A stretch of 64,000 nt of DNA from Spinellus fusiger. Lineage: Eukaryota; Mucoromycota; Mucoromycetes; Mucorales; Phycomycetaceae. This document shows, one piece after another, positions 35,435 through 48,600 of the stretch. Numbering within the stretch: position 1 is the stretch's first letter; the number at the start of each line of letters is the position of its first letter. The notes beneath the pieces were generated by a model. The model made no database searches and was not told where the DNA came from. It worked only from the letters and a program-made list of their open reading frames with translations. The stretch is from the NCBI GenBank assembly GCA_025094145.1, contig JALLLS010000044.1, positions 186,001 through 250,000 of the forward strand, read 5' to 3'. Position numbers and translations under genes: made by a program.

Positions 35435-37454
35435 ATGTCGAAACGTACAGCTGAGACTGCCGAGCTTGAACAGAGGCAGGAGTCAGTGTCTGTTCATGGC
35501 ATGCACCCACGCAACAGATACAAAGACACTCCACCTGATTTTGAGGCATTGGCAGAGTTCTCTTGTGGGTTGAGGCCATTGTAGGTGGTTTGTGAGCTAT
35601 TGTTACCGAACAAGTGTTGATATTGCTGTGGTGGTTTAGTGTTCACTCTTTGGGGAGTAGTTCATGGATTGACTTTAAGAATCCTGAAGCAACTCGGTAA
35701 ATGGTCAAGAAGTGTGTCTATAAAGCAGATTCCAAAACAATACAATACAATACAATACAATAGGCTTATACTAAAGCCTGTCTTCTCTTTCTTCCCCCTC
35801 TATTGAACTGTAGTGCTTTGACACTGGCCTTGTTAGACAAGGACTTTGATCTTAAAGTCAATTTCCCACTTGACACTTTATGCCCTACTGTGCCTAACCG
35901 GTAATAACATGAATACTTTTAAGAAAGAAGAAAAGAAAAAGAAAAAGTGTGTGGCGTTGTTATTGTTTCTGGTCATGTCCTTATCCTTGTCACTTATAGG
36001 CTCAACTATATCCTTTGGCTACAGGACTTGGTAGAAGAAACACTACCTGAAGACAGTGGCAATGTCATGGGCATGGACATGTAAGCCAATGACATATTCT
36101 CCTGTAACGTACTCAACAACAAACAGTGGCGTAGGTGCTTCTTGTATTTACCCACTGTTAGGCTGTCGGAATGATTCTTCCTGGTCTTTCATTGCTACAG
36201 GTAAGTCCATCTATAGTGCTCACTCTTCATCTCATCTTCTCTCTCTCTCTCTTTTATTACATTTATTACTATGAATATATCTATATATATATCTATGACC
36301 ATCATCATCATAAAGACATCAATAAGACTTCTTTAGAATGTGCACAGAAAAATGTCCAGCGGAATCATCTACAGCACCGCATTGAGCTAATACACAATGA
36401 TGATCCCAATACTATCTTTCTATGGGATAAAATACCACCTGATATAAAGTAAGTTGGGTGGATGACCATCAGTGATGAAACAAAAGGTTGTGGCTAGGTT
36501 TTCTTTTTGTATGTCCAACCCACCCTTTTATGCTTCACAAGAAGAAATTATGGAAAATGCGTCCAACAAACTCTTAAAACCTTCTGCAGTAACTATCTTC
36601 AGTCAAATCTATAACTGATTCTGACTTTATTGAAATAGACATGTATGGGGACTATGGATGAAATGGTGACACATGGGGGTGAATATGGCTTCATAGGACG
36701 CATGATTGAGGAAAGTCTACAATGCAAAACCCGTATTATGTAAGATGAAAGGCATGTATGGCTCAGATAGCTAGAAATAGGCATGTGTTATCAAGGTGGT
36801 TCACTAGTATGATCGGACAAAAGAAGACACTACAGCCTATTGTGAAGAAATTAAAGCAATGCAGTGTAGGTTTTGTTGATCCTATTTATTCTTATTCCTG
36901 CTTCTGTGCATTAGATCTCCAATTATGTTATTAGTGAACTCAACCAGGGAAAAACAAGACGATGGACAGTTGCTTGGTCTTTTCATACTAAAAGAGTGGT
37001 ATGAATGATACACTTCCAACTCATGGACTCATGGTTGATTCAGATTCAGTCAAGAAGCCTCGACTATTATAGACCAAAGCCCCATCAAACTGTGGAACTA
37101 CCCTTTGGTATAAAGCACATCGAGAATCACACTGGCTCTATTCTGAAAGATCTTGGCATCGAATTTGACTACCATTATGAAGCCTATATTATGTTTAAAG
37201 GGTCACCTTCTACCAACAGTTGGTCTAGAGCAGCAAGAAGAAATAACAAAAAGGCCAAAGTGTTGGTAGAGGGTGAACTTTTTACCTTTCAGATTGTGTT
37301 AAAGGGTGATGACAAGAAAACTTCATTGACTGTCTACTGGACAAAAGGAGCTGATAGAGAAGTGTTTATGGGATTCTGGAATCATTTGAAAAAGAGACTC
37401 GAAGAAAGTTGTGGCATTGAAAGAGGAACCTGCTTTGTAGGAAATAAATGTTAA
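35435..37454 (+). CDS. METTL16: METTL16-type RNA N6-adenosine methyltransferase
   Basis: The N-terminus contains MHPRNRYKDTPPDFEALA, the RNA-binding signature of METTL16. Exons follow at 35435-35580, 35661-35695, about 35814-35899, 36000-36080, 36140-36201, 36316-36449 and 36502-36584. Three or four more run up to the last one, which ends at TAA 37452-37454. The SAM site reads GVGASCIYPLLG and the catalytic motif is SNPPFYAS. RRWTVAWSF closes the Rossmann domain. The C-terminal part (LNYPLG-like GIKHIENH, then TVYWTKGADREVFMGFW) corresponds to the vertebrate-conserved-region type domain. METTL16 and fission yeast Mtl16 place m6A in the ACAGA box of U6 snRNA, which contacts the 5' splice site. 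Confidence 0.9.
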
Positions 37455-37582
37455 GTATGTCCAAAAGAAAAATATATCATTCGTAGATTGATCTAATGTA
37501 GAGTGGGATTTATGGTTTGTAAGTTCCTTGACTGTAAATAAGAGTTTAAATGACTTATGGAAATATTCCATGCAATAGAAAT

Positions 37583-38545
37583 AAAGTGACTCAAGAAATG
37601 TCTTTTTTATATTATAGATAAGAAAATATTCCAAGCTATTTTCATACCAAATAATAAGAATAATAACATATACTATTCTATCTCTTATCATAATACCTTT
37701 GAATGATGTCTGACTCATCTAAGACCAGGAACATATTTAAAAGAACCCCCCCCCCGAGATGTATATAAAATATAACAGCATCGAAACTTGTTCAGCATCC
37801 TACACCAAGTGCTAAACCTGAACACCACGATGGCTGAGATATCTCACATGTTTAACATGCCTATACCCACTGTGATAAATAGAGTGAAGTGCTACAAGAC
37901 AGAATCAGTGGTACCTTTAACCAAAAAAAAAAAACTGTCGGATGAGTTAATATAGCACGGCCTTTGAGCCCAAGAATGTTATGGAAACAAGGAAGTCTAG
38001 TGATAGTAGAGTGATGGTATAGGCTGATTTATTGGGAAGGGTGTTGGGAGAAGGCTACTGCCATGAACTTGACTCTCCCATATAAACCCTAGAGTCAGTT
38101 ACTGCTTATAGGAGGACAGTGGTAGACCTCATAAGAGCAAATCAACTCGTGAATGGAAGGCAGAAAATAGTATATTACTGAATTTTTAATGGTCCACCTG
38201 AAGAACATCATTAAGAAGGATAGAAAAGTGTATTTCACCAAACAGAAGTTGAAGGCGGCCTTGATGCTAGAATGGAGTAAAATATCAAAGTAACAGACAC
38301 CCTCATTGCTAGCATGGGACGGAGGTAACAGGCTGTCATCGATGCCAAAGAATAATGTTGGCTACTAAGCAACCTTGTAAAAGAACCAACATTTTGCATT
38401 ATAAACACTCTTATCTTTATCTATTGAAAGCTTTATATCTTTAAGTAATTCATGAAATGATAATACTATTAGGATAAAGTATGTATAAATATACATAAAT
38501 ATACATATTTGAAACCGTCGGCTACATTTCTTTTATCACTTTATC
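37583..38545 (+). mobile_element. Decayed, internally deleted Tc1/mariner element, copy B
   Basis: Ends are TAAAGTGACTCAAGAAATGT at 37583 and the inverse of TAAAGTGATAAAAGAAATGT at about 38545, an 18 of 20 match. A transposase start (MAEISHMFNMP) lies at 37830 and the C-terminal coding end at about 38230-38350, with stops and missing middle. Same family as copy A. It begins about 130 bp after the METTL16 stop codon. Confidence 0.78.
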
Positions 38546-41500
38546 TTTTACCTAAAACGCACAATAATTAACACTCTCTGCCTGTCCAAGTATATCTGAT
38601 CCTTACAACAGATCCCTACACTACATGCAGTCTCATTTGTATAGCTCTCTAGAAGAAGATTAGAAGCCTTGTTATACTTTTTTATTTTATTTTTTTATCT
38701 TATAGAATTAGAGTATAAAACATTAGCACACCTCTGCCATACACTATCAATTGGTTAAAGTAGCTATAAAGCTGCTCAGAAATACACTGATAAATGAAAC
38801 AAAAGGAAGAAAACAGGAACAAAAAAAAACATTGTGAACCCAAAAATTAAACTAAATACTCGTTCTTTCTACACTGTTGGCAGTATTAAATTGTCTATTT
38901 ATTTATTTATTTTATTTTTAAAAAAAGAGAATTTCTGCCTCTCAATCTTTATAGATCAAAGGATTTGAAGATGAACAAAACATGAAAAAAAAAGGACAGC
39001 GTAGTATTTATTGAGTTAAGGGCCATTGTATTTTATGAATGGCCAAGTAACACATCTAAAAACGAGTATTTTAGAACTAGGCTCAACAGACAAAACAAAA
39101 AACAAAAACAAGTAGAAATAGAAATACCATATAGGGTTTGATCGAGACCCCAAAAAGTGGCATGGAAGAGCAGAAACATATGAATAAGGAGCAAGACACC
39201 AATTCACAATGAATTAAATATAAATAATAATAATAAAAAAGGCCTATGCGTTGTCTGAGAATTATACAAAATAAAAGGTATTTTGTCTTACATAATCTCT
39301 GGTATAAGAATAGAAAGTAATTGCATTTGATTCAAGAGAGACTTCTTTAGAATATATATTATAAAGTCTCTTTATAAGACAGATAGAAAATCAAACAAGC
39401 AAACGTTAATAAATATATCTTTGGATTCCTAGAAACTATATGTATTATTTCTCATTTCACAATGCTGTATAACAACTTATGCCGTAAAGAATTGTATTTA
39501 AAGTATATGTGTTTTTGTTAGCTATTATCATACTAAATAAAATAAAAACTAAATCTACTATATGTTTATTTCAAGAGATTGTCTGATAATAGATACAAAG
39601 ATATACGTATACACCTATTATTTTTATCAGCCTAAAGTCCATTCATTTTTTATGTGTGTGTATGTGTGTTTTTTTAAATAAATAAATCATGTAAATCATG
39701 ATGAATATTTCGAAAAAGTCCATAGAAATCATTGAATTATTTCTGCTTCATTCTACATGGAAACAATGCTCAGGAATTTTTCTATATGTTTTTAGATGAA
39801 AAAACATATTAAGTAGCTAAAAATACACAGCTATTTACTAATAGAATATTGCTCATGCTGATACAAAGCATCAATATTAGACTTACATTATTATTTCAAA
39901 TAGACGTGTTATTAGTCTTTTGTAAAATAAATGAGACTAATTGTAATAGTTTATTATTTCTGCTCGTTAATATCCATGGTAGGTTATGTATCAATAGACA
40001 TTCTTAACAATTTGGTAGTGGAACGACTGTAGAGTTGTAAATCTCCCTAACAAAGAAACATCATCCTTTGTCACATACTAGAGTTATATATATTTATATA
40101 TATATATATATATAGGGGAAGAGATAGTGGAGTAAAGTAGATAAATTAGTTTATAAATGTTGAACTATCCACGTATACAAGGTAAATATAAAAAACATCA
40201 GGGATGCTCAAGCTAATGCTCAAGCATATAGGTAAATAAATACATAAGAATAGTAACTATAAAATATTATCACTATCTTTAGACAAGGAATCTTAAAGGA
40301 GGTGGCATCACAAATACAGAGCATTAGCTTAGATAAAGGAAAAGAAGCACTACTGCTTTAATAGAAATAAGCATACAAAACAAGAGAAGGAACTTACCGA
40401 ATGGATTGAAGCCGAGGTAGATTTAGAATGGCATTGATGTGTTTGTTGACTTGTTCATGTGAAAATATATATGTACGAATGGTGCCTGTCTCCACTCTAG
40501 ATGAATGGCAGATACAGTGCTACAGTATGGGTATAGTTCGTTTATTAGAGTGCAACCTCCTTGCAGATAAGAGATAAACTTTTAAAATGCTGGGGTAATA
40601 GAACATAGATAAATAAATAAAAGAGTGGCCTGAGATTTTAACATTGAGAACAAGGAGGATAGTTTTCTTTTTATTGACAGGTTGCCATCCTATAGTAAAA
40701 AGGAATTTCACTTATTTCAATAAAAGGATAAGCTGTGAAGTAATACCATATATTAATAGATATTAGCTAACACCACTATACCACTTTATAGTTTACATTT
40801 TAACCTATTCCACTTGATCCACTAATATGTCACATGCCTATCTTATCTTCAATGGAGAAGACTCTTCTTTACGTGTCTATCATTGTTTATATGCATTACT
40901 ATCATTCCTTTAATATTTATAGTTATTGCCAGAGGAAAAGAACGAGGATGAGAGAGAGCCTTGCTATTCCTTTCACAACTTAGTCAATTGAATTAAATGA
41001 TGGCCACGAACCATTTAAACGAGGAAACTTCATATGCCATACAAATACAGTGGTATGAATATGCAGTTACCTGGCATGGAAGTCAATAAAGACTGGAGAA
41101 GATAGTACACTTGTCTTGTTTGATTCCAAGTTACAGCTGGTTCTTGTGTGTCCAGACTTGTTCCTAACCTGTATGGAATCATTTGGGGTTCGACTGTTTT
41201 TAATTATTATCACTTTGTTTAGATTGATTAATTCCAGTCATAATGTTGCCTCTATTTAGGAATGCACAGTGAGCCAAGTGATTTCAAACAAAGACACCAG
41301 GGGAACCGATTCTCAATGGCTCACTCATCCATATATGACTGAATGGAACGTATCCATGCTCTTTGGCTTGTTCGAGTGATTAGTGTATCTTCATTTAAAT
41401 TCATGCCCATGGGAAACAAAGCAATACTAACATGTGAAAAAGAATGATAGTTTTTCTACATTTCAGCCCCTTATTCTTTACAACTCTCTTTATATGAACG

Positions 41501-41613
41501 TATCGTCCATGTAAAAATAAAAGGACGCTACCTTATATAAATCCAAGCAATTACACCTAGCTCTTCTTTACTACTATTACTTTTAAACATCTCTCTTTCT
41601 TAATTACTCCATC
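38546..41613. other. AT-rich gene desert
   Basis: About 3 kb of very AT-rich sequence with many T- and A-runs and a TATATA tract at about 40088-40113. No gene, RNA or transposon recognised. Confidence 0.6.
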
Positions 41614-42022
41614 ATGGCATCACAAGTAGCTGGTTATATGGTTCACAAGGTAAATACATTTGTATGTGCTATGACTAATAGTCAGTCTACTCAATTGAAC
41701 TTGAGTGTCAATGAAGCAGTGGAGGATGCAACACAAACAGGCACCTTTCTTTTACATATTCTCGTAATGTTGGAACCTTGTCAAGTCAAGACAAATGAAA
41801 TTGCAGAGGTATGCCTTTATTAACTTACATTGGCTGTGTTGACTGACACTATTATCTTCTTCTATAAAGGATGCATATCACAAATGCCTTAAACTGAAGG
41901 ATCATCTATCTGAACAACTGTGGTGCTTATCAGATGCAGAAATTATTACTAGTGTTCAAGATAGTATTGATCTTTTGTCATCGTCAGTTAGAGATTATGA
42001 AGCAAAAATTTCTATGGTATAA
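41614..42022 (+). CDS. Small hypothetical protein, about 111 aa
   Basis: Two exons, 41614-41808 and 41871-42022 (approximate), joined at consensus GT..AG sites (GCAGAG/gtatgc, aaag/GATGCA) in the same phase. The product is helical, with motifs TNSQSTQLNLSVNEAV, LHILVMLEP and DHLSEQLWCLSDAEI. A TATA-like CTTATATAAATCC lies at about 41531, some 80 bp upstream. No family recognised. Confidence 0.5.
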
Positions 42023-42950
42023 ATTATTATTATTGTTGTTTTTTTATTATTATTATTATTATTTTATTATTATGGTTGTGATTGTTATAATGGATGATAT
42101 TGAGGATCTTCCAAGTTGTTCATAGACACATGTCCTTTTTGTTTGTTTATATATTCAACATATGTTTCACGGGTATCCTTGAAATTTAAGAGTTATTGTG
42201 CTTATGTTTGGATAGTTTAGAAGAGAAAGAAAGAGAGAGAGAATATTCCAAAGAGATTCTTCAGAACACGCTTATTATCTCAGTCAAATGTGAAAGGTCC
42301 AAGTAGAATGAAAAGCGTTGCATTTTGATAAGCAAAATCCATGCCAACATACATACCCATTAGACATAGACATAGGCATAAATAAAGAGCCTTGTGCATA
42401 CTGATATGGCTCTCTAATAACACTGACATGGAGAGACCTTTAATTAATAAAAGGTTTAGTCTACTATCCCTGTATAAATCCTCTTCTCATTATCACTGTT
42501 TATTGACTACTAATAAATAAGAATACTTCTGTCATATCCCTCATGATTCTTTTATGAATACGTGAGCGGGTCTCTTTTGCTGTGCTCATCTGCGCAGATC
42601 CCCCTCTCTCTCCTCTCTTACCCTTACCGTTTTCTTTCTTTTTGACTCTTTTGATGAGATACCTCCTTAAACACTTCTCATCAAATTCAGGATGAATATG
42701 AAAATACAGACTCTATACTATACTATACTCTATCAATGATCCTTCCCCATCACCCCACATATTTACAAAAAAAGAGCAAGAAAATGACTCTGACCAAAAG
42801 GGAGTGCTTGTTCCCTTGACAACAAGCATGTTGGCTATTCATCTCTCCACTACTCCCTGTCCCATCCGTGTAGTACTAATAACGTCACACTGGTGTGGAT
42901 AGATGTGACTGTGAGTCCGAAGTTTTCTGCGTCCGGACCTGTTTTCCCTC
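42023..42950. other. Intergenic region
   Basis: No gene recognised; contains a TTA-repeat at about 42040-42075 and the promoter of the next gene. Confidence 0.5.
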
Positions 42951-44381
42951 ATGGACCGCTTCTTGTTTATCTTCTCTCCCCTTGCCGGACCACAAGACCA
43001 CGGCTCGCACTATCGTCTTTTTAATTTTCTTAGTAACTTGTTAAAAAAAATGGACTCCAGTGCTGGTACACAAGCCCAGGACACTTACTCCTCCTCCTCC
43101 TCCTCTGCTGCTGCTGCCGCTGCTGCTGCTGCTCAAGAAGAGTGCAATATCTTATCTCCTACTCTTGCTGATATTCTCAGTGACGATCGAATCCTCAGGT
43201 TTTATCAATGTGTAAAAGATATCAAGACACAGAGGTCCCCTAAACAAACAGCTGCCATGTTTTTTGCTCTATGCCATGCTTTGGGAGATACCGTTTCTTT
43301 TCTCAAGGTCCCTAACATGGCCAAAATCATGTTTCGTCAAGAACAACAGATTTTTGCTGTGAATGTGACGGGAACTCAACACGATACAGTCCAATTATTC
43401 CAGGCCAACCCTAGTGATTTACCCGCTTTGGATCCCCTCAAGATGGAAAACCCACCCATGTTGCATACTACTGGTGGAGTGGTGGATCAGAATCTGTTTT
43501 CTGCCCCTGGAGAGCCCACCCAACACTTGTTACAAGCTGCTCTGGCCTCAGTCACGACGCCTTCTGTTGTAGCAGGACAGAATCCTGAGCCTACATCCTT
43601 GAGGCGAAAGATGGACAAGGAAACACCCCAGAAAAGAGCCAAAAAAGCCAGTCCAAGAGACAAGGAGTATCCCGTAAGACGGAATGAATTAATCCAGGAC
43701 CTGTTGAAGGTGTCTGAAGCCGATTTGATGCATCAGGCCAATATAGTGGACGACGATATTAAGCTTGTGATTCAGGGCCATGAACGCAGCACTAAATTTG
43801 GCCTACTCTCTCCCCTCCATCGATTTGCTACGTTTGCTAATCTACCTGCGCATTATGACTGTGATTTTGCACCCAAGAATGCAGGTGTCTATTTTAACTT
43901 TGAATATTTTCAGCTGTACTTGGCCTACCGTGATCTTGAACTGGAACGACAGCAGCAGCAGCAGCAGCAACACCAACAACACATTGATACCAGTGATCAT
44001 CGTCCTGTTTTGGTGCAGTGCAGAGCCGATATTGAGAAAGTATTGGTCAACACTAACTGGGAAGCCATCCGACGCCGCCTTACCATTGGCGAGCGTATCT
44101 GTCAAGTGTGTGGTGCATTTGGTCGTGGGTTTCTTCTTCTCAGTAAACAAGTATCTGGTCGCAAACTACTCCATAACTTTAATACGGGAGAGTGGAGCGA
44201 GTTTATGCGTGAATTCCAACATCCTGAAAGCCATGCATTGCTGCAGACCCTCCAAGCAAAGTATTCACCCGAGAGATTTTATGGTACACGTCCTATTCAA
44301 GCCCTGGTGGAAGTGGATCATTCAATGACTTCTCATCCATCTACGCCCACCACCGAACCCTTGAATGAATCTCATTCGTAA
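42951..44381 (+). CDS. Unassigned single-exon protein, 476 aa
   Basis: One uninterrupted frame, unusual among these intron-rich neighbours. Start at 42951 or at the internal ATG near 43050. There is an N-terminal Ser/Ala homopolymer, an acidic helical block (LSPTLADILSDDRIL, KDIKTQRSPKQTAAMFFAL), a basic KKASPRDKEYPVRR patch that could be a nuclear signal, a polyQ run near residue 320 and a C-terminal ICQVCGAFGRGFLLL segment. No domain was recognised. It converges on the P450 reductase gene with 137 bp between stops. Confidence 0.72.
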   Translation: MDRFLFIFSPLAGPQDHGSHYRLFNFLSNLLKKMDSSAGTQAQDTYSSSSSSAAAAAAAAAQEECNILSPTLADILSDDRILRFYQCVKDIKTQRSPKQTAAMFFALCHALGDTVSFLKVPNMAKIMFRQEQQIFAVNVTGTQHDTVQLFQANPSDLPALDPLKMENPPMLHTTGGVVDQNLFSAPGEPTQHLLQAALASVTTPSVVAGQNPEPTSLRRKMDKETPQKRAKKASPRDKEYPVRRNELIQDLLKVSEADLMHQANIVDDDIKLVIQGHERSTKFGLLSPLHRFATFANLPAHYDCDFAPKNAGVYFNFEYFQLYLAYRDLELERQQQQQQQHQQHIDTSDHRPVLVQCRADIEKVLVNTNWEAIRRRLTIGERICQVCGAFGRGFLLLSKQVSGRKLLHNFNTGEWSEFMREFQHPESHALLQTLQAKYSPERFYGTRPIQALVEVDHSMTSHPSTPTTEPLNESHS

Positions 44382-44518
44382 GAAGAAGAGTACTACATTA
44401 CTAATAGTAACAATAATGCTCTCTCTCTTTTCTTTTCTTTTCTTTCTCTCTTTTTTTTTGCTATTATGTTTATATAATAAAATATTCGTCTAAATGTGCC
44501 ATTCTATCTGTTTTTTTT

Positions 44519-46683
44519 CTAACTCCATACATCTTCCTGATAACGACCCGTATTTCGCATGTTCTTAATAAATTCATGTGCCCTGTCATCAGTCAATTGA
44601 CCCACCCGAGTCGCTATAGCCACCAATGTCTGCTGAACATCCTTGGCCATGGTGCGTGCATCACCACAGACATACAGATACGCACCCTTGTTCAACAACT
44701 GCCACACCTCCTCCTCTGCTTCTTGAAGACGGTGCTGAACATAGACCTTTTGTGCTGTAGTACGTGAAAAGGCAGTAATAATACGAGACCCTTCACCTAA
44801 AGACTCGAACAATCCAGGCCACTCATTAGCATACAAAAAGTCATTTTCTGTGCGGGATCCAAAGAACAACAGGGTGGGACCCACGGGTGTTCCTTGTGCC
44901 TTTTGGTGGACTCTTTCTCTTACAAAGGCACGGAAGGGTGCCACGCCTGTACCAGGACCAATCATGATCACAGGCAAGGAAGGAGACCGAGGCAGCTTGA
45001 AGGTGGATTTACGGACATGTACAGGTAAGCAGGGACCTTGTGCACTTTCAAAAGAGCCACGAGGACCTGCTGTGTCATAGGTAGGATGAGAAGCAGGAAG
45101 AGAGAGAGTGTGGATCTTGCTGTGTTTTTGTAATAAAAAGTGAGTAGCAACACCATAGACTGTTCTGTGAGGTGTGGGTGTGGGCTGGTAGGCCAGGGTC
45201 ACTACAGTAGCTGAGATCACATCAGGACTCTCTTTGGAGGAGGAGGAAATGGAGTAGTAGCGAGGCTGGAGACGAGGAATGCTTTCAATGATCAAATCAA
45301 AGGGAACACTGGAAAGAACACCTGCACTTGACACAGCAACAGAGTCTGCTGCATACTGGATGGTCTGAGCCAAGTTGCGTACAGACTCAGAGACGTGGAG
45401 TCGGTAGGCGTCTTTGTCGGTGGCTAGTGTGCGAAGGGCTTCTCGGAGAGGTTCAGGCAAATAGTCTACAAGAGCTATAAGGGTCTGTCGGGACACAGGA
45501 GCACAGATATCAAGATAGTGACGGAACATAGCACGGTAGGTGGTAGGAACAGGGAAAGGATGCTTTTTAGAAGCAGTAATATCCATAGCTGTGATATTAA
45601 CAGCACTCTCAAGAGATGCAATTCCCAATACTTGTGCCAAATGTTGGATTTCATTGTCATTGTTTGAAGGCCACAGGGCAAGATGATCGCCTGTTTGATA
45701 GGTGAGGTTGCACTGACTAATATCGAATTCAAGATGAAGACAGTGTCTGTCAGCCTCCTCAAACACACCGCGAGAAGTGTAGGGAGCTAAGAATGGATTC
45801 TTGGCATTGTAGAGAGTGTTGTTCAAGGTCTCTCCCAATTCTCCCAAATAAACAGGGCTTTCTACAGGCACCACAGTAAAGGTGGCCTTGCGTGGCTCGG
45901 TATTGATGACCTCTTCCACTCCCAATGCCTCACAGAACACAGGCCATACTTCCTCCTGCCATGACAAAAAGTCCTCTTCCAAACAGGCATTGTCGTCTCC
46001 TTCTCCATAGGCCCCCAGCCGATGGGCCCCTAGAGCAGTAAGGCGCTGATTCACGATCCTTCCTACTTCATTGTACTTTTCATATGTTTTGTTGCCCAAT
46101 CCAAAGATCATGTATCTCAGTTGGCTCAGGGGAGTAGGACCCTCCTCAGTAGAGAACATAGGCGACTCCTCCTTTATCAGGTCCCAGAACTCCACTGCAC
46201 TGTCAGTAGGTTCGCCCTCTCCATAGGTAGCCAGCACAAACACAACCACCATGGAAGAAGGAACAGTGTCCAGGTAAGTAAGATCATACATCTCGATGTC
46301 TGCTGTCATGCAGCTAACACCGTACTTTTTGGTACATTCTTTAGCGAGTCGTGAGGCGTAGTCTTCTGCTGTGCCTGTTTGTGAGCCATAAAAGAAGATG
46401 ACTTGTCGGTTCTAGCGATACGAATTCTTCATTATTTCATTGCTCTTTTATTGGAGTCTATTCTTGTCGAGTACCAGGGACTTACTTCTTTCTGCATTAT
46501 GTTGACAAAGTTACGCTCTTTTTTTGTGGTTGTAGGTTCAGAAGAGACAGGTGCAGAGGGAGGAGAGGGGTATAGTTTGGCTTTGATAGTGTTTCTAGTG
46601 AACCACGCCAGAGTGGCAAGACCAATAGCACCCACAGTGAGTATATCGGATGCGTCCAACATGGGTACAGACTCCTTTGCCAT
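44519..46683 (-). CDS. NCP1: NADPH-cytochrome P450 reductase
   Basis: Two exons, 46683-46486 and 46411-44519; 2091 nt, 696 aa. It passes electrons from NADPH through FAD and FMN to P450s, for example in ergosterol synthesis, on the ER surface. Residues about 13-30 (LTVGAIGLATLAWF) form the N-terminal membrane anchor. The flavodoxin domain has FYGSQTGTAEDYA and ATYGEGEPTD. The FAD domain has RYYSISSSS and the NADPH domain has GPGTGVAPFRAF, FFGSRTENDFLY and YLYVCGDARTMA. The conserved penultimate tryptophan of the C-terminus is present (DVWS). Length is normal for the family and no damage is visible. Confidence 0.95.
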
Positions 46684-48600
46684 GGAAGAAAAGAGAGAAA
46701 AAGAGAGAAAAAGAAAGAAAAAGAAAGAAAAAGAATGGCTATGTTTTATCCTATGGGTTTAATCAGCGTATCACTCAGAACAGACCCAGAATACAGTAGC
46801 TTTTGGAGGACAGACCGTTCTTGGATAAATGCAGGACCATCTTAATAGGTTGGGACGAGCACAACCCTCTTTGGCTGGGATTGAAGAGGGAAAGTTTATT
46901 TGTTTATTAACTAGTTTGACTTGAGAATCCTTGATCGATTGATGCATTATAATGTATATTGCTACAGATATAAATAGACCTGGCTGTAGGATGGTGTTAC
47001 AAGTCAATTGCCAGTAGGATCCAATAATCCACAGTCTATTGAATGGAATCTTAAGGATAGACGAGAATCCAACCCTCAACAATCCTTGCTTGTCATTCTG
47101 TACGGAGTGTCTTTTTTGTATACTTGCCAAAAACAGTTTTTTTTCTTCTTTTTTTCTTTTTTCTTTTCTCTTTTTTTCACTCTTTTCTCTTCATTCATTG
47201 CAAGTGGATTTGTGTATGATAAATGCAGTTCAGTGCATTTCTTAATACAGCTTATTTATTTTTCATTCAAGTTTGTATTTGCACAAATATAATCATCTGT
47301 AGATGACGATTCTGCAGATAAAATCACAACTGTTCTATGCATTTCTTATCATTTAATAGTGTTCAGAAACACAGGAACAAAAACGTGTGTTTTAAATATA
47401 AGAAATATATTTTACAAATCCCTTTTCTTCTTCTTTCTTTCTATCTAATAGATAGATAATTTATATACCATCTCTATTAGACACATTCTACAATATAAAA
47501 ATTACAAAAACAATCTCTCCAATAGTATACACTAAACTCCGATACTATTAAGGTCACTTTTTGAACAAGATGTGGAACAAACAATACTTGGACATATAAA
47601 TAAGAGCTTATTTGGTAGAGTACTTTCAGGTATTCCATGTCAAATATAAAAGACTGTTTAGAAGATGAACCTCTATAATAAAATGTGATTTCTTAACTTT
47701 ATCCAACCTATTTAGCCATTCCTATTCTAGTTTAATAGTTTCAAAATAGTGTATAGTGCCTATAAATACAGAATAGCATCTTAATTGGACTGAGAACAGA
47801 CTATGCATTTATCAGCCAATAAATAAATCATATAATAAGAAAGAGAGAGAATAACAAGTAATTTTCTCTAAATAAGTGAATAATATTTATTAGTATATCT
47901 TATGAAGAATACATCACCCCTTAAATAGCATGTTGGTATTGTTCATATTACCCGTTCTCCACCTAAACTAAGGTCAATCTGTTACTACTGTTGTGTTTCA
48001 TCAATAGATTGACATTGAATGTTTAAACAAGTATCACATAAGCCCAAGTCAGGAGTGTATCTATCAAGACTTCTTTCTAGAATGCTCATATATCAATCAC
48101 ATGCTACTGTACTCTTCTGCCATCATAAACATTCTATTCTATTCACTAGAGATCTCTGTTATACCCTCCCCCTCCCCCTCCTCCCTCATCTCGCTATATC
48201 TTAAAAACAGACTGGGTCAGGTCACTTTCCAGGTGTAGGCTGAATCTGGAAAGGCTCTTTTGGACTGGTCTATGCTTATTCACTCGCACTGCACTGACTT
48301 TCAAAATACTTCTGCCACAATCGCTGTGTCTTTTTCGATCTCTTTTCTCAATAATAACAGTAAATTATTTTCCGATTCCTTATTATTAAGTTAAAATAAT
48401 CTCCTATGACCAAATCAATAATATTCTTTTAAAGTGGCATGTACATTGAGTTGAGAAAGGTCTCTAATTCTGTCTCTTTTTCTTCTTTTTTCTTTATATG
48501 CAAACAGGTATGTGTCTGCTCCTACTGCCGCTATCTCAAAGGGGGCGATTTGTTTTTGCATAAAGGTCAATATGCTATATTATTAACCAGCACACCCTAC
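46684..48600. other. AT-rich intergenic region
   Basis: No gene recognised. A T/C-rich tract lies at 47138-47190. The interval 46790-47130 has an open minus-strand frame of 119 codons without family signature, not called. Confidence 0.5.

Noticed and set aside
46771..47130. 119-codon open frame on the minus strand
   Set aside because: No family motif, no neighbouring exons, and composition like the surrounding AT-rich DNA.
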